Below are positions 1 through 30,960 of a DNA stretch of 64,000 nt, in pieces. Both the position numbers and the translations under genes were made by a program. Origin of the DNA: Chrysomallon squamiferum (taxonomy: Eukaryota; Mollusca; Gastropoda; Neomphalida; Peltospiridae); NCBI GenBank assembly GCA_012295275.1, contig CM022670.1, forward strand, positions 20,728,198 to 20,792,197, in the 5' to 3' direction. Under the pieces are notes generated by a model. The model was not told the DNA's origin. It ran no database searches and saw nothing but the letters and a program-made list of their open reading frames with translations. The stretch's first letter is position 1. Every line of letters starts with the position of its first letter.

Positions 1-898
1 TTAAAATCCGAGGTACAAACAAGCAGATATGCTGCCACTAGTTGATGCAACAAAGAAACACAACATCAGCCCAGCAGCAGAAGGAGTTGATAAGGGCTAT
101 AACTCCGTCCAAAAAGCATTAAAATAATTTCTAAGCTGTGGACCTCTGTCCATGAAAAGATGGAGAAATCTTAACCCTGTACACTTTACAAAACAAATTT
201 ATTTGTTTACATTCTCTTTTATTTTGTTTTTATACAATATTTGTCATTTATATACCTTCTTCTTATTTAAAAACATGTTACAAAATATTGGGGAGATTTC
301 TGGGGGGCTGGAACAGATTAATGCTATTTCAGTTAATTTCATTTGGAAAAACTGCTTTGACATATGAGCAAACTGAGTTACAAGCTCAGTCATGGAACGA
401 ACTAAACTCGTAAGTCAAGGTACCACTGTACAGTGATATTTTATATCTCTTTGATACCAGTTTATAATGAAAACCTTATAGTATTTTTATAATTGATCTG
501 ATAGAAACAACTGTTAGCCTAAAATATTTTATTAATATTAAAAAGGGATAAAAATGAAATGAAAAGCAAATTGTCCTGGCTAAGTTATTGTTTCTATGGG
601 AGAGTGAAATAGAGCAGCAGAGATAAAAAGAGATGGATGTAAATTTAAGTAATTATACATATCAGTTGTTTTGTTTGCAGATGGGAAAATATGTCTGTTA
701 ATTTTTTAATTTCTGAATAAGTCATAATTAAATGTTTTCAAGTAATGTATAGAATGAGTATCATTAATCATTAAGATAAATTCTCAAATTCTAAGTAAGT
801 AATCTAAGTATTAAACCTCAACATTTATATGTTGGGGTCGTGCTTTGATATTAGATATATATTTTAATTAATTTCAAATACCTGTGTTTCCAATTCAG
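1..898. other. Intronic DNA at window start with a transposon end
   Basis: No coding signal is seen. Most of it is AT-rich intron upstream of the first visible CCDC78-like exon. Bases 366-434 resemble a pogo/Tigger-type transposon end. Confidence 0.5.
366..434 (-). mobile_element. Terminal part of a pogo/Tigger-like MITE
   Basis: Read on the minus strand the stretch begins CAGTGGTACCTTGACTTACG and continues with a GAGTTTAGTTCGTTCC-type sequence, the form I know from Tigger/pogo-derived MITE termini in many animals. The opposite terminus was not found in the window, so this is a truncated copy or its other end lies to the left. Confidence 0.45.
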
Positions 899-20738
<19,840 letters not shown>

Positions 20739-22010
20739 CTATAACAATATATGAAATTGCACTCATTGTAAAAATACCTACATGAATTCTGACACTTGAC
20801 TGTGAATAGAAATACATGTTTCGACTAGAGAAAACTAATAATGTCAGTTTTATTAAAGAGTAAAGTTATTCTTTGAATGAAATTTGATTCTGTACCTGAT
20901 AGAGAAAAGATTTATTTTATGAAATATTTTAATGTTCCAGATGAATGAATACAATGAAATGTTTGATTACACCCACCTCTAGAAAATTGAATTCTTCTCA
21001 TTCATTAGTGATAACTTACAATAATAAGAAAGTTAAATCTTTACTTTGAGGCCTGATCCAAAAAATTAAAAATATTATAAACTGGAAATATTTTTAGAAA
21101 TGTTCAAAATATTTGGTATAAGCCAATGTATTATTAAAAAGTGCTATTTTCTGTTTTACTATTTTGTTTCTGTTAAAATATTGTCTAAACAAATATTAGC
21201 AGTAGGTATTTCTTAAATAGACGAGCAGTAATTATTAAAGCACTAATGCATATCATAACTTTAAAATTAAATGTCTGTTATGTTAACAAATGAAATTTTG
21301 TCAAATTAATCATTGTTATATGACCTACAATAGCTTAATGATGCAGAAGGCATATAACATTTTCAGAAATGTACATTTACTGCTTACTACAAGTCAACAA
21401 TTTTAGTGATACAAAATCAACTTTGCCTCTGGAGTGGTTGTAAAAGTTTAAGAAAGTAGAATACAAGAAAGGTATGTTCTGGCCTTGTACATAACAAATA
21501 CATGCACACATCCATCCCCAAAAAACCAATTTGTATTGATACACACATTTAGACACACACTGACAAATGCACATAAACAAACTTGTGTACACTTTGTATA
21601 CCTGTTGTTCCCACCTTTTAAATATTGTATCAACAACATCTATATTGTGTTGAATACTTGATTATTATCTTTAACTTTTCATTACTGATATATTGTATTA
21701 TTTTCCATCACTTTGTAAATTAATTACTTTTTTTGACTGTTTGATACGTGGCAAATCATTTTTAAATTGTAGAAGAAAGATTAATAGAAAAACTGAATTC
21801 GATGCAAGATATTTATAAATGTGATATATATATATTTTTTAATATGATATATATGAATGTCAAATACAGATTTTATTTTCAGTTTTACTTTTACAATACA
21901 TTATTCTTTGTATCTTATGTTATTAAATTTGTACAAATATAACTTATTTTGAATAACAGATACATTCTCCGTCCACTGAATAAATGTTTAAAAAAATATA
22001 AAATGTTGTT
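20739..22010 (+). other. Probable 3' UTR of the CCDC78-like gene with poly(A) signal
   Basis: AT-rich DNA after the stop codon without other coding signal. A consensus AATAAA lies at 21979-21984, followed within about 25 bases by a GT-rich stretch, a plausible cleavage site near 22000. The same segment is retained in inverted orientation at about 55.2-56.18 kb. Confidence 0.45.
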
Positions 22011-22074
22011 GTTATTTTTATGCTTTTTATTAAATAGTTAACATTTTTTAACAATCTCTTTTTAATCTCGGCAG

Positions 22075-22162
22075 AATTAATACAAGTCTAGATAAACGTT
22101 TTGTTGTGCCAGATGTCACCAATGTAGATGCACAGAAGATTGTTATAACTGTTGTGGAATGA
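22075..22162 (+). CDS. Possible alternative terminal exon of the CCDC78-like gene
   Basis: A good acceptor (pyrimidine run then ctcggcag) is followed by 88 nt that are open in the phase needed after exon 16 and end at TGA 22160-22162. Joined to exon 16, they would give a 28-residue tail ending AQKIVITVVE. The region lies beyond the main poly(A) signal; another AATAAA follows near 22266. The inverted copy (around 55.06-55.15 kb) is disrupted by a stop. No family match; it may be a chance open stretch. Confidence 0.25.
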
Positions 22163-22299
22163 AAAACCCACAAACAAACAAACAACATTGTATAATTCAA
22201 CTACTTGATTACAGAGCCAACTAAGTGTTGTCAGACTATTTATAGCACATCACTTCTTCCTGAATAATAAACAAGATTAGACCTATGTAATTATTTTTA

Positions 22300-25200
22300 A
22301 AATGAAACTTTCACAATATTTTACCATCAGATGTGAGAAAAGTTCTAGGGCGAATCAGATGGAAAGTATATTTTAAAAATACTATATGAATTGCACATTT
22401 TTCTGTAAAATATATAATAAGTGGTTCATTTTGGAAAGAACACAGTGTTTGTTGATTAGAATTTCCTTCTGCAATTTTAAATTTTTATAACTTCTGATCT
22501 ATACATAACAGAATTGGTCTGTAACAAAAATAACAGAAGAGAATTTTAACATATATTTGTTTTCGAGATTCTTATTTTTCAACACTGCCATCGTCGTTAT
22601 TTTTCGGTTTTGGTTCTGTCGCTACCGTTTAGAGACGGTAACGATGTTCTTTATTTTTATATATATGTGTATATACTTTTACATCTCAAATATATGCTAC
22701 AAATGTCAACAAAACTCATATCCTCGGCACTTTTCTGTTTATTTCCTATTAACTGTGATGATTTTTTCCGTTCTTTTTCAACATTTGCCATAGTGTTCGG
22801 TTACTATTTGCACTTATTATACTCAGGCCAAAACATTTCATTTAACGGTATTTATTTATTAAATAAATAATTACACATACATTAACTTTCCCTCATAAAA
22901 TGTGTTGCAGTAAGTAGTTCAACTGACGTATTTACTTTATATTCGTTTGTAAATTCCAGATAACATTATCTGTACACAAAGTTACGATAATGATTCAGAA
23001 ACAAGGAATATGTTTGGAGGGTGCTTTTTATAACAGGAGTATTAAGAATATGATACGTTTTTACTTTTAACAGTTTTATTTGAATAGCATCCTGTATGAA
23101 AATATAATATAATTTGACTTAATATTTAACTATTAGTACAAATGGGACATTGCACCTTCCTCTAAATTGAACATAAATAATAAGTTGTTTTATAATAATT
23201 TTGATAGTCATCTATTGTTTTATCGCATATTTTTCATTCTCATGTATTTTATATTTATATTTTTACCGTATTGAAATAAAATTTACGAATTTACTCACGT
23301 TTGGGAGAATGCCCCCCCCCCCAATATAAAATTATGCCAAAAATTTTAAAACAAATATATAAAATACTTTAATACTGTAACTTACTACATTCCACCTGTA
23401 TGTATCATTGTCTTCACCGTTAGAATCCAGTATACAATCCAGAAAAGTGCATTTCACTCCTACTCAATGCAGGAAGAAGCCGGATGACACACTTTTATTT
23501 GGTAATATTTGCTAGAGCACTTTGAACTGTGACTGTTTGTACAAGGGGAGCTGAAAACTGTACTCTTTTTATTAAGAAACCTCAATAGAAAACTGGAGGC
23601 ACATACTGTATTGTTTTATTGTTTTTATTTTAAACTCTTTATTAAATAAGACTGGATGGCAAATAAAACATGAAATACCTTGATTGTTACATAATGTAAG
23701 GTTAAGGCCATAAAACTATTTTTGACATGATAAAACTTGACAGATTTACATATGCATCATGTACAGTTATCTCGAACCAATCATCACTGCACTAGACAAA
23801 AAAAAAAAAAAAAAAAACACCCACTATTGTGTAATATTTGTGAAATGAGATACTTCAGTCTATTTTGCGTCATGTACAGTTATCTCGAACCAATCATCAT
23901 TGCACTAGATTAAAAGAAAAAAAAAGACAAACAAAAAAGCACTCACTATTGTGTAATATTTGTGAAAAGAGACGCAACTTCAGTCTGTTTTCTTTTATTG
24001 GTCTGAGTTATACGAGTCTGAGACGTCACGTGAGTGAATTAATATTTATTATTAATTAGTTAATTAATTAATTTTCTGTTGTTATTAATGGTGATGAAAA
24101 TGGTGTTACTGATGGTCGTGGTTATTTGTTTAAAACTTTAGAGTTTTACTGATATAATTACATATAATTCCCAGGACCAGATCAAGAACAGAGGTTACAA
24201 ATGCGACTAGAATTCTATACAATGAATATAACATTCATAAATAATAACCCTTGAATATTAGTTCATTTACGAAACAAATTTTCTATCTTTTTTATCGTAA
24301 TTGGTGAGCAAACTGACAAATACTGGTCAGAGGAACTTTAAGTGAGTTGCGAAGGTTGGTATATACATTTGAGTATTTAGCACGAAGGCTCAATACTGTC
24401 CAGGCGAGGTAACCAAGTAATTATTTTTGAAAATGTAAAACTCTCATTAGTTATAACTGTAAAAAACGTGACAGAATAATATCGAAATTATTACCTGTCT
24501 TTTTGTTTGCTAATGTAATTTTAAAAACGACTTATTAATTTGTCTATTCGTTACGTTTGTGAGTAGCTCCCATCGATATTTTATTCCAAATGAGACCACA
24601 AATCGAATACTTTTTATGGGAAATAAATAAACGTAAATCAGTGACCAGTTCTGAGTGCTGAAATATACAAACTATTCCGCATACAATAAATAGTTTTAAT
24701 ATTTGTTTCACAAGATTAATCATTAAATGGTATTAAACTAACTTAGTACATTTTATCTTTGTCATTAATTTCAGTAGGAATTATCGGCAGAGAAGAAAGT
24801 CTTTTTAGACAATTCTATCGAGAAAACCAAGTATCTTGATAAAGTGTGAAATTATATTTCTTTCTATCTGTTATTATATTATATTAATTATATTATATTA
24901 TATTATATTATATTATATTTGTTTATAATATATATTTAATATTGTATATCCATGTATGTACGTATGTGTTTGTGTTTGTGTGAGTCTGTGTGTGTGTGTG
25001 TGTATATTTTTTTCAAATGATAAAGATAATACATTATGTTTCACCAACTCTTAAAAAGACATCTATCTCTAGATGTTTGTTTGTATTCACATGGAATACC
25101 CATCCAGAGATTTTTTATTTAGTTATATATAAGATTTTATCATTTATTTTATACCTATTTGTCTAATTGGTTGCCTGACTGTATGTCAGTCTATCATATA

Positions 25201-26070
25201 TCATATTTATTATTTTTAGGAACAAATACAACGATTGGGTACAAGATGTCCCCCTTTCCTATAACGCTTGCGATAACAGGCGATTTTATGTGTAAGTTCG
25301 TGCTGTTTTATACAAACATGTCACATACTTATCGAATTATGGTGTTATCGTCAGATTGCAGAGTAACCAAAACACGATAACTACCTGTTTATTTTTAACA
25401 TCAAAATTACAAGAAAGATTATGTCGAGAATGATGTGATAATTCATTTTTACTTCTTTTCTTTCTTTCATTACTTAGGACTTTCTTGGCGTTGGTGTCAA
25501 TATATTTATATGGTTCATTCCCACATTTGAAAAATGTATTAAAGAAATTTAAAATTTCAGTGGGTAAATCTAAAAAGTACCTATAATAACTGTATAAACA
25601 TTGTGCAATCATTGGGATAAAGGTATATAAACAACGGATTAATGTAGAATATGTGTCTAGATTGTATAAAGTTGCATTACATGTGAAAACAAAATAGAGA
25701 ACCAACATATATTCTAATAAAAAATGACAGATACATACATGAATAAATAATATCTTTATTAGTCCAACAATACAATCATATTTTTGCATGCACAGAAGAT
25801 GTTGAATTTTTAAATTAAATGAAATAATTAGCATACACTGAAGCACAATCTATATGAAAAAATGTTTCTTTCTAATTTATTTTATTGATGACACTTCTTT
25901 CGTAACACTTATCCAGAAATGAATATAAATGATGTGAATCAGAATTAGCTATACTTTTTTTCCATATGTTTTTCTCCAGTAATTGTTTATTTGTGAGATT
26001 ATCTTAAATATAATAAACATTTCGTATACTGTAAAAGATATAAGATATAGTAATAGAAGACATACATACA

Positions 26071-26101
<31 letters not shown>

Positions 26102-26840
26102 TCGTATCTACATATATGGATACATACATCTACTCGTATGTTTATGAGACTATAGTTTATTTACAAAATGAAAAATAATTATGTTAAGATTTATTTCAGA
26201 TTATAATAACATTTTATCTCCCTTAATTATACTGGTTGTCATCGTTACTGGAATAGCATGGCACAACAAGTACATTTTAATATTTTTAATGTTAATGTTT
26301 ATTTTTGTATGAATGGATGGATGGGCAGAAATATGGATAGATAAAAGAAAAATAGTTTGTCAAAGAGAACGAATTACAGTGAGATGTTTCTAAAAGGTTG
26401 ACATTAATAACTGATATAATTGTTGTTAACAATTTTCGAATATTAAGATCTAAATTATCCCGTGTTTTTGTTTCGTTTTTTTGTTTGTTTTATAAGTATA
26501 ATTGTATTTTTCTCAGACGTCTTTTTATAGATTGTATGTAGTTCATTTTTAGAGGAAATGCACGTCCAGTATATATTTTCCTTCGTGGTCAAATCATAAA
26601 ACTCGTGTGACGAAAACGTGCCGGTATATTCCTTAAATACCTACAATAAAATGACGAATATAAATTCATGGGGTGTAATGATATGAATTTACACGGAGAC
26701 AAAAAAAAGTTGGCAAATTCCAAGGTTCTCTTGGAAATGTCATGAACGTCAAACAACCGATAGTAAATGGAAAGATAGGGCGAAGAACATCGACGATGCT
26801 CCCAAGCAACGTATTCAAACAGTTGCTGACATTCTAGTGA
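22300..26840. other. Intergenic AT-rich region
   Basis: No supported gene. The part up to about 25.16 kb is the outer portion of arm A, with inverted counterparts between 52.3 and 54.7 kb. It includes a 116-bp-period direct duplication at about 23.75-23.96 kb, a TTATA run at 24.88-24.92 kb and a CATA run at 26.06-26.10 kb. Confidence 0.5.
23756..23965. repeat. Two-copy direct duplication with internal A-tracts
   Basis: catgtacagttatctcgaac followed by an A-rich run and cactattgtgtaatatttg occurs twice with a period of about 116 bp. Confidence 0.75.
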
Positions 26841-26841
26841 T

Positions 26842-27390
26842 ATGAAGAAAAACAAAAGCCTACAACGATTGCTTGATTCTGATGACGAAGGAGACGACAT
26901 GATTGCTGATGCACCTATTAAAGAGTATTCTCCTATGCAAGCTCTCTCGAGAGCTTATCGAGAAGAAAAAAAAAAGAGTTGAACAACTTTATGTTGAAGA
27001 AGAACCACCATCTAAGAAATTGAAACCAACATTTAGAACTGAAGCAATATCAGTAAACTGTTCAAAGAATCGCGAGCTTGCAATCGCGACGAATTGTATA
27101 ACTGGATAAGAACACATAAAGCTAGATCAGATAAGATTTGCTAGATGATAGCTCCTGGAATGCCACTTGGAGGTTTTACATATCTACAAGCTGAACATAC
27201 TTTTGAAGATATTATGAAGAACTGCCTTGAAACAGTTCGATCGCAAGAAGACATGTCTCAGAACATAATTGAATATCCGAGACAAATTGAATTGCCAGAA
27301 AAAGATCAGTCTGGTCATCCTGTTGCTAAACCTGAAGAAAACATGATGAACTTCATTATTGGTGTAATCGTGCTGAGATTGATCCAATAA
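26842..27390 (+). pseudogene. N-terminal, frame-broken part of a viral SF3-helicase-type replication protein
   Basis: An ATG at 26842 opens an acidic leader (LLDSDDEGDD) that stops at 26982, just after a run of ten A (26966-26975). The neighbouring frame then stays open to 27109 with a Lys/Pro patch (PPSKKLK). A third stretch (27043-27144) encodes NRDELYNWIRTHKA before TAG 27142, and 27145-27390 continues in that frame. The open segments follow one another in a consistent order, as expected of one gene broken by small indels, a stop or homopolymer sequence errors. No HUH endonuclease motif (HxH, YxxxK) was seen, although parvovirus NS1 normally carries one upstream of its helicase. Confidence 0.55.
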
Positions 27391-28085
27391 CATTAGCAAG
27401 CAAAATAGTTTATATTTTAATCAAGGCATACAAAAACAAATCAACTGTTTGTTTACAGGGGCCTACAACAGTTGGCAAATCTTACTGGTTAATTAACCCG
27501 TTCACACTGTTACCTGATCACATTACTGGAAGAGCTAGTAAAAATGAAACATTCGGATTTGAAACTTGCCCTAACAAAAACATAATTCTTATAGATCAGT
27601 GCAACATCACGAAAAACACTGCTGAAAGATACAAAAGTATTTTACGAGGAAATGATGTTGAAGTAGAAAGAAAGAACAAACCACCTCAAGTTGGGCATAA
27701 AACTCCAGTGATGATATGCTCCAATAGAGATCCTTGGTTCGGTTTAACATATGATGATATTGAACCACTTCTTGAACGTATATATAGAGTGCTCATAAAT
27801 GATGCCCTACGTTCTGAATTGAAAGATCATCTGTTTGGAGCTATATCACCAAATCCAAAAATGTGGGTTTTGTTTTATGATTGGCTTAATAAAAGCCAAA
27901 TTGATTTCAGTCAAATTTGTGCTCAAGACTGGGATGAACCTTTTGAATGTGAATTCGATCACCCAGCTTTCAACGGGACTATATTCCCTGCACAATATGT
28001 TCATCTTAAAGATGATCTAACTGTCGAAGAGGTCGAAGAAGGCATAAAGTTGTCTTCCTCTGATGACGATGATGAAACAGTATGA
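27336..28085 (+). pseudogene. Superfamily 3 helicase domain, parvovirus NS1/Rep-like (endogenous viral element)
   Basis: An open frame of 249 codons carries the SF3 ATPase signatures in order. Walker A is GPTTVGKS at 27459-27482, Walker B is IILID with the Asp at 27594-27596, and motif C is PVMICSN ending at 27722. The spacing and the intervening FGFETCPNKN block resemble parvovirus NS1, but papillomavirus-type E1 or another small-DNA-virus helicase is possible. The C-terminus is acidic (SSSDDDDETV). The frame lacks its own credible start and follows the preceding segment by a frame offset near 27340. Its stop overlaps the next ATG (ATGA at 28082-28085), a compact arrangement typical of viruses. 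No introns are evident. Probably an integrated virus remnant; function in the host is unknown. Confidence 0.75.
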
Positions 28086-28336
28086 ACGACTTAATCAATA
28101 TGTGTAATAACACTTACTTATTTAAGAAATTTGTGGTACCATTTGTAAGAGTTCTGTTAGATAACTGGGTTTTTGTTGACTGGCATTGTTTACTACAGTT
28201 TAAACATTATCAAAAACCGTATGACATAAATAATTGTAAAACATTACCAGTTGTTTATCATTTTGATTTAAATAGACTAACACAAAGCACGTATGCTACA
28301 TTTATAACTATTTTTGCACATGTTAGGAACATATAA
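28082..28336 (+). CDS. Unrecognised ORF overlapping the SF3 helicase stop
   Basis: 84 codons starting with an ATG that shares ATGA with the helicase stop. The protein is hydrophobic and aromatic in its first half (FVVPFVRVLLDNWVFVDW), with several Cys, His and Tyr. I do not recognise the family. The overlap and colinearity suggest it belongs to the same viral module. It ends 17 bases inside the following ORF and may be continuous with it through a frameshift. Confidence 0.45.
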   Translation: MNDLINMCNNTYLFKKFVVPFVRVLLDNWVFVDWHCLLQFKHYQKPYDINNCKTLPVVYHFDLNRLTQSTYATFITIFAHVRNI

Positions 28337-28577
28337 TTTTGTGAATTATCATTTGATATTAAAAAAGGTATTAAAACACATAAAGAACAAAAAAAACGAT
28401 ATCATCATAACTAATAAAGATACATTACATTTATTACAGATTCTCGAAAAAGCATCAGTAGGTTTTGCACTTGATGACGTATGCAAATACGGAAAATTAA
28501 TTGATCATAGAACAGACTATCAAGCACTTGGAGCACAATATACTGATTTTAAATCACAAGCACCTTTGTCGATTTAA
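28320..28577 (+). CDS. Unrecognised ORF in viral-type module
   Basis: 85 codons from ATG 28320 (a TTG two codons upstream is unlikely in an animal or its virus). Lysine-rich first half, then LEKASVGFALDDVCKYGKLI and a DYQALGAQYTDF segment. No family recognised. The start overlaps the preceding ORF in another frame. Confidence 0.4.
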   Translation: MLGTYNFVNYHLILKKVLKHIKNKKNDIIITNKDTLHLLQILEKASVGFALDDVCKYGKLIDHRTDYQALGAQYTDFKSQAPLSI

Positions 28578-28650
28578 TACACCAAGAAAATAACTAACAC
28601 AAAGAAAATGGGTTTAGCAATTTTGAATCCTACTAACACTAATTTCAAAG

Positions 28651-28977
28651 ATGAAAAACATCATACAGAAGTGCGTATCTGAAACTGTAGTGTACTTACA
28701 AATATTACAACATATGTATCCAGAAGAAAAAGACAACCACATGCATGTATTGCAAATATTAACAAAATGCATGGAACTATTCAATACGTACCGTGACACC
28801 AAAAGAAAGCATACGAACAAAATGATTTTATTAACATCACTCTATGATTTAGGAATACTAACTTCTGTTGTTGATTGTTATAATATTAAATGGACTTATT
28901 TTGATAATATTTTATCATTATTTAATTTTGATGTTAAATCTATTTTTAATAAAGATACAAACAATTTGAAATTGTAA
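28651..28977 (+). CDS. Unrecognised 108-residue ORF in viral-type module
   Basis: Starts MKNIIQKCVSETVVYLQILQ and is predicted to be mostly helical, with regular Leu/Ile/Met spacing, then a charged middle (YRDTKRKHTNK) and a hydrophobic C-terminal third. No membrane segment is clear. No homologue recognised. It is the longest undisrupted ORF after the helicase, and a small ATG ORF (28611-28682) in another frame precedes it. Confidence 0.45.
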   Translation: MKNIIQKCVSETVVYLQILQHMYPEEKDNHMHVLQILTKCMELFNTYRDTKRKHTNKMILLTSLYDLGILTSVVDCYNIKWTYFDNILSLFNFDVKSIFNKDTNNLKL

Positions 28978-29062
28978 TTAATAATTAAAAATATATTTTA
29001 AATAAAAGAAAATTTATTAAATGAGTTAGATTGCAAATTATAATGAACAAATAATTTTACAG

Positions 29063-29200
29063 ATGACAAAACGCAGTGAGATGATCAATAAGTATTATGG
29101 TATCATTGAAAAGGAAATGAAGATCTGGGAAGATCCAAAAATGGGATATTCAATGAGAGAATTGGAATATATGTACGAATATGTTACAAGTAAAATTTAA
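29063..29200 (+). CDS. Short ORF in viral-type module
   Basis: 45 codons, MTKRSEMINKYYGIIEKEMK and onward, rich in charge and aromatic residues, ending at TAA 29198-29200. The same frame reopens after this single stop and stays open to about 29360, so the ORF may be the start of a longer, now interrupted gene. Function unknown. Confidence 0.35.
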   Translation: MTKRSEMINKYYGIIEKEMKIWEDPKMGYSMRELEYMYEYVTSKI

Positions 29201-29229
29201 ATTTTAAACCTTATTGGTCTGAACATCAG

Positions 29230-29424
29230 ATGCAATATCATGCAAGAGGATGCAAAGTACGACTGGAAAAAAAATCTGCTAATTGGAGAGAACGATTTTT
29301 CTTGGACCAGGATCTTCCAGAACAAGATTCTTCTCACCGACAGAAACATCATAAAATAACAGAACTGAAGAAGAACGTGCCAATCTTCTTGAAAATATTG
29401 ACATTAATTTCTATGCAAAAATAA
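29230..29424 (+). CDS. Short basic ORF at end of viral-type module
   Basis: 64 codons beginning MQYHARGCKVRLEKKSANWR, very rich in Arg, Lys and His. A competing open frame over the same bases continues the preceding ORF beyond its stop, so only one of the two is likely genuine. No family recognised. Confidence 0.3.
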   Translation: MQYHARGCKVRLEKKSANWRERFFLDQDLPEQDSSHRQKHHKITELKKNVPIFLKILTLISMQK

Positions 29425-29429
29425 CTTAC

Positions 29430-29897
29430 GTTTCGATATCCATCGATATGATCAATCATGTATTAATACTATTTCTTGATTATATTTGTCTTTAAATAAA
29501 TATTATTCTGTGCACGTTTAATTCGTCTATGTTGTTTATTGCATGAACACAAATTCATATATTCAAAATAGAAATAAAATAACACTAATTCATTATAGTC
29601 AAGTATCGGAAGTGTTCCCCACTCTCGGATTACACGCAGATGTTCAGTTGGTTTCCGGATCGCAGTCATCGTAAACAGTTTTCCACTGATCCGTGTTTCA
29701 CATGGATATGAGAACGGACATAACAAAAGTCAATCGGGTACGAAGAGCAAAAAGTTCATTATTTATTGAGAAAAATATCCATCACTTGTACAGTGACCTA
29801 CAATCAGTATTACGGATAAGACTGGACTGGAGCAAAAAAAAAAAAAAAAAAAAGAAGTAATAATAATGCTGTTAATGTTATTTCGCACTCTTTGCAG
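29430..29897. other. Spacer between viral-type module and GT1
   Basis: A minus-strand open frame (29469-29726) has no recognisable features. There is a poly(A) tract at about 29834-29853. No inverted terminal repeats pairing with the left side of the module (26.5-26.8 kb) were found by eye. Confidence 0.4.
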
Positions 29898-29939
29898 GTA
29901 TTCTTAATACAGACATATTTGAAGAACATAAAGCTAAAG
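29898..29939 (+). other. Candidate 5' non-coding exon of GT1
   Basis: Bounded by ctctttgcag and gtaatttt. Conserved in sequence and borders with 44574-44609 (minus, GT2) and 63687-63710 (plus, GT3), although flanking intron sequence varies. The exon starts with GT, so the tgcaggta junction could also read as a donor for an upstream exon. Confidence 0.4.
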
Positions 29940-30960
29940 GTAATTTTATTGTTGTTATTATTATCATCATCACCATTATCTTTATCATTTTGATCCTCAT
30001 TATCGTCAGTAAATAGTAGTATTTTCAGTAGTAAAATAATTAGTAATAGTAGTAGTAGCAGTAGCAGTGTGATGATTATTATTTATATCATCTTCATCAT
30101 CATTATTATCATAATCATAATCAGTCGTAGCAACAGCAGTAAAGGTCGTAGCAGTAACAGTGTAAGTAGTAGTAGTAGCAGTTTAAGCAGTAGTAGTAGC
30201 AATGTGATTATTATTATTTATATCATCATCATTATCGTCTTAATAATTAGTCATAGCAACAGCATTAATAGTAGCAGTAGTCTTAGCAACACAAGTAGTA
30301 GTATTAATAGTATCAGTATCAGTTGCAGTAATACAAGCAAGAGTATAAGTATTACTAATATTATTATATTTAATTTTCAGTCACTACAGTGCACCTAAAT
30401 ATAAATTTAGTGAAAGTTTTCTCGTTTTGTCTTTAATTTTTCGATCTTTCTTTTTATAATTTTATACATTTTTAAATTTAAATTTATTTATTTATTTTAA
30501 CTGATTGTATAAATACTTTTTTTTATTTATTTGCCCTTCATAATTAAACGATAGGACAGAAAAATATAATAAAACGTGTAAACATCTAATATTGCGATAT
30601 TGACGAAATGTCTTCTTTTGTTTTAGTGTATTTCTGGTTTGGTTATTATTATTATTACTGCTATTACTACTACTACTAGTACTAGCACTGTAATTAGTTG
30701 TAGTAGTAGTTTTAGTAGTTATATCATCATTATCATTATCATAACTATAATCATCATCCTCACCATTATGCTTTCTGTTCCAGGTATTAATAACCTCAAT
30801 TAGTTGTAGTAGTAGTTTTAGTAGTTATATCATCATTATCATTATCATAACTATAATCATCATCCTCACCATTATGCTTTCTGTTCCAGGTATTAATAAC
30901 CTGATTTTGCTAAATAAATCGACTAAACAAAATTAATATTTCAAAAAAATCTTTTTCCAG
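29940..30960 (+). other. GT1 intron made of degenerate trinucleotide arrays
   Basis: It consists largely of interleaved (GTA)n-like and (ATC)n-like stretches, e.g. 29955-30360, and a two-copy 106-bp direct repeat at 30692-30903. The intron ends in atctttttccag immediately before ATG 30961. Confidence 0.55.
30692..30903. repeat. Two-copy 106-bp tandem repeat
   Basis: aattagttgtagtagtagtt through ccaggtattaataacct occurs at 30692 and 30798, essentially identical. Confidence 0.9.

Noticed and set aside
25337-25846. 169-codon open frame on the minus strand
   Set aside because: Long for AT-rich DNA, but the product is Cys/Phe/Tyr/Leu-rich with no domain, the start context and splice signals are unremarkable, and it is not preserved in arm A'. 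Left as unsupported.
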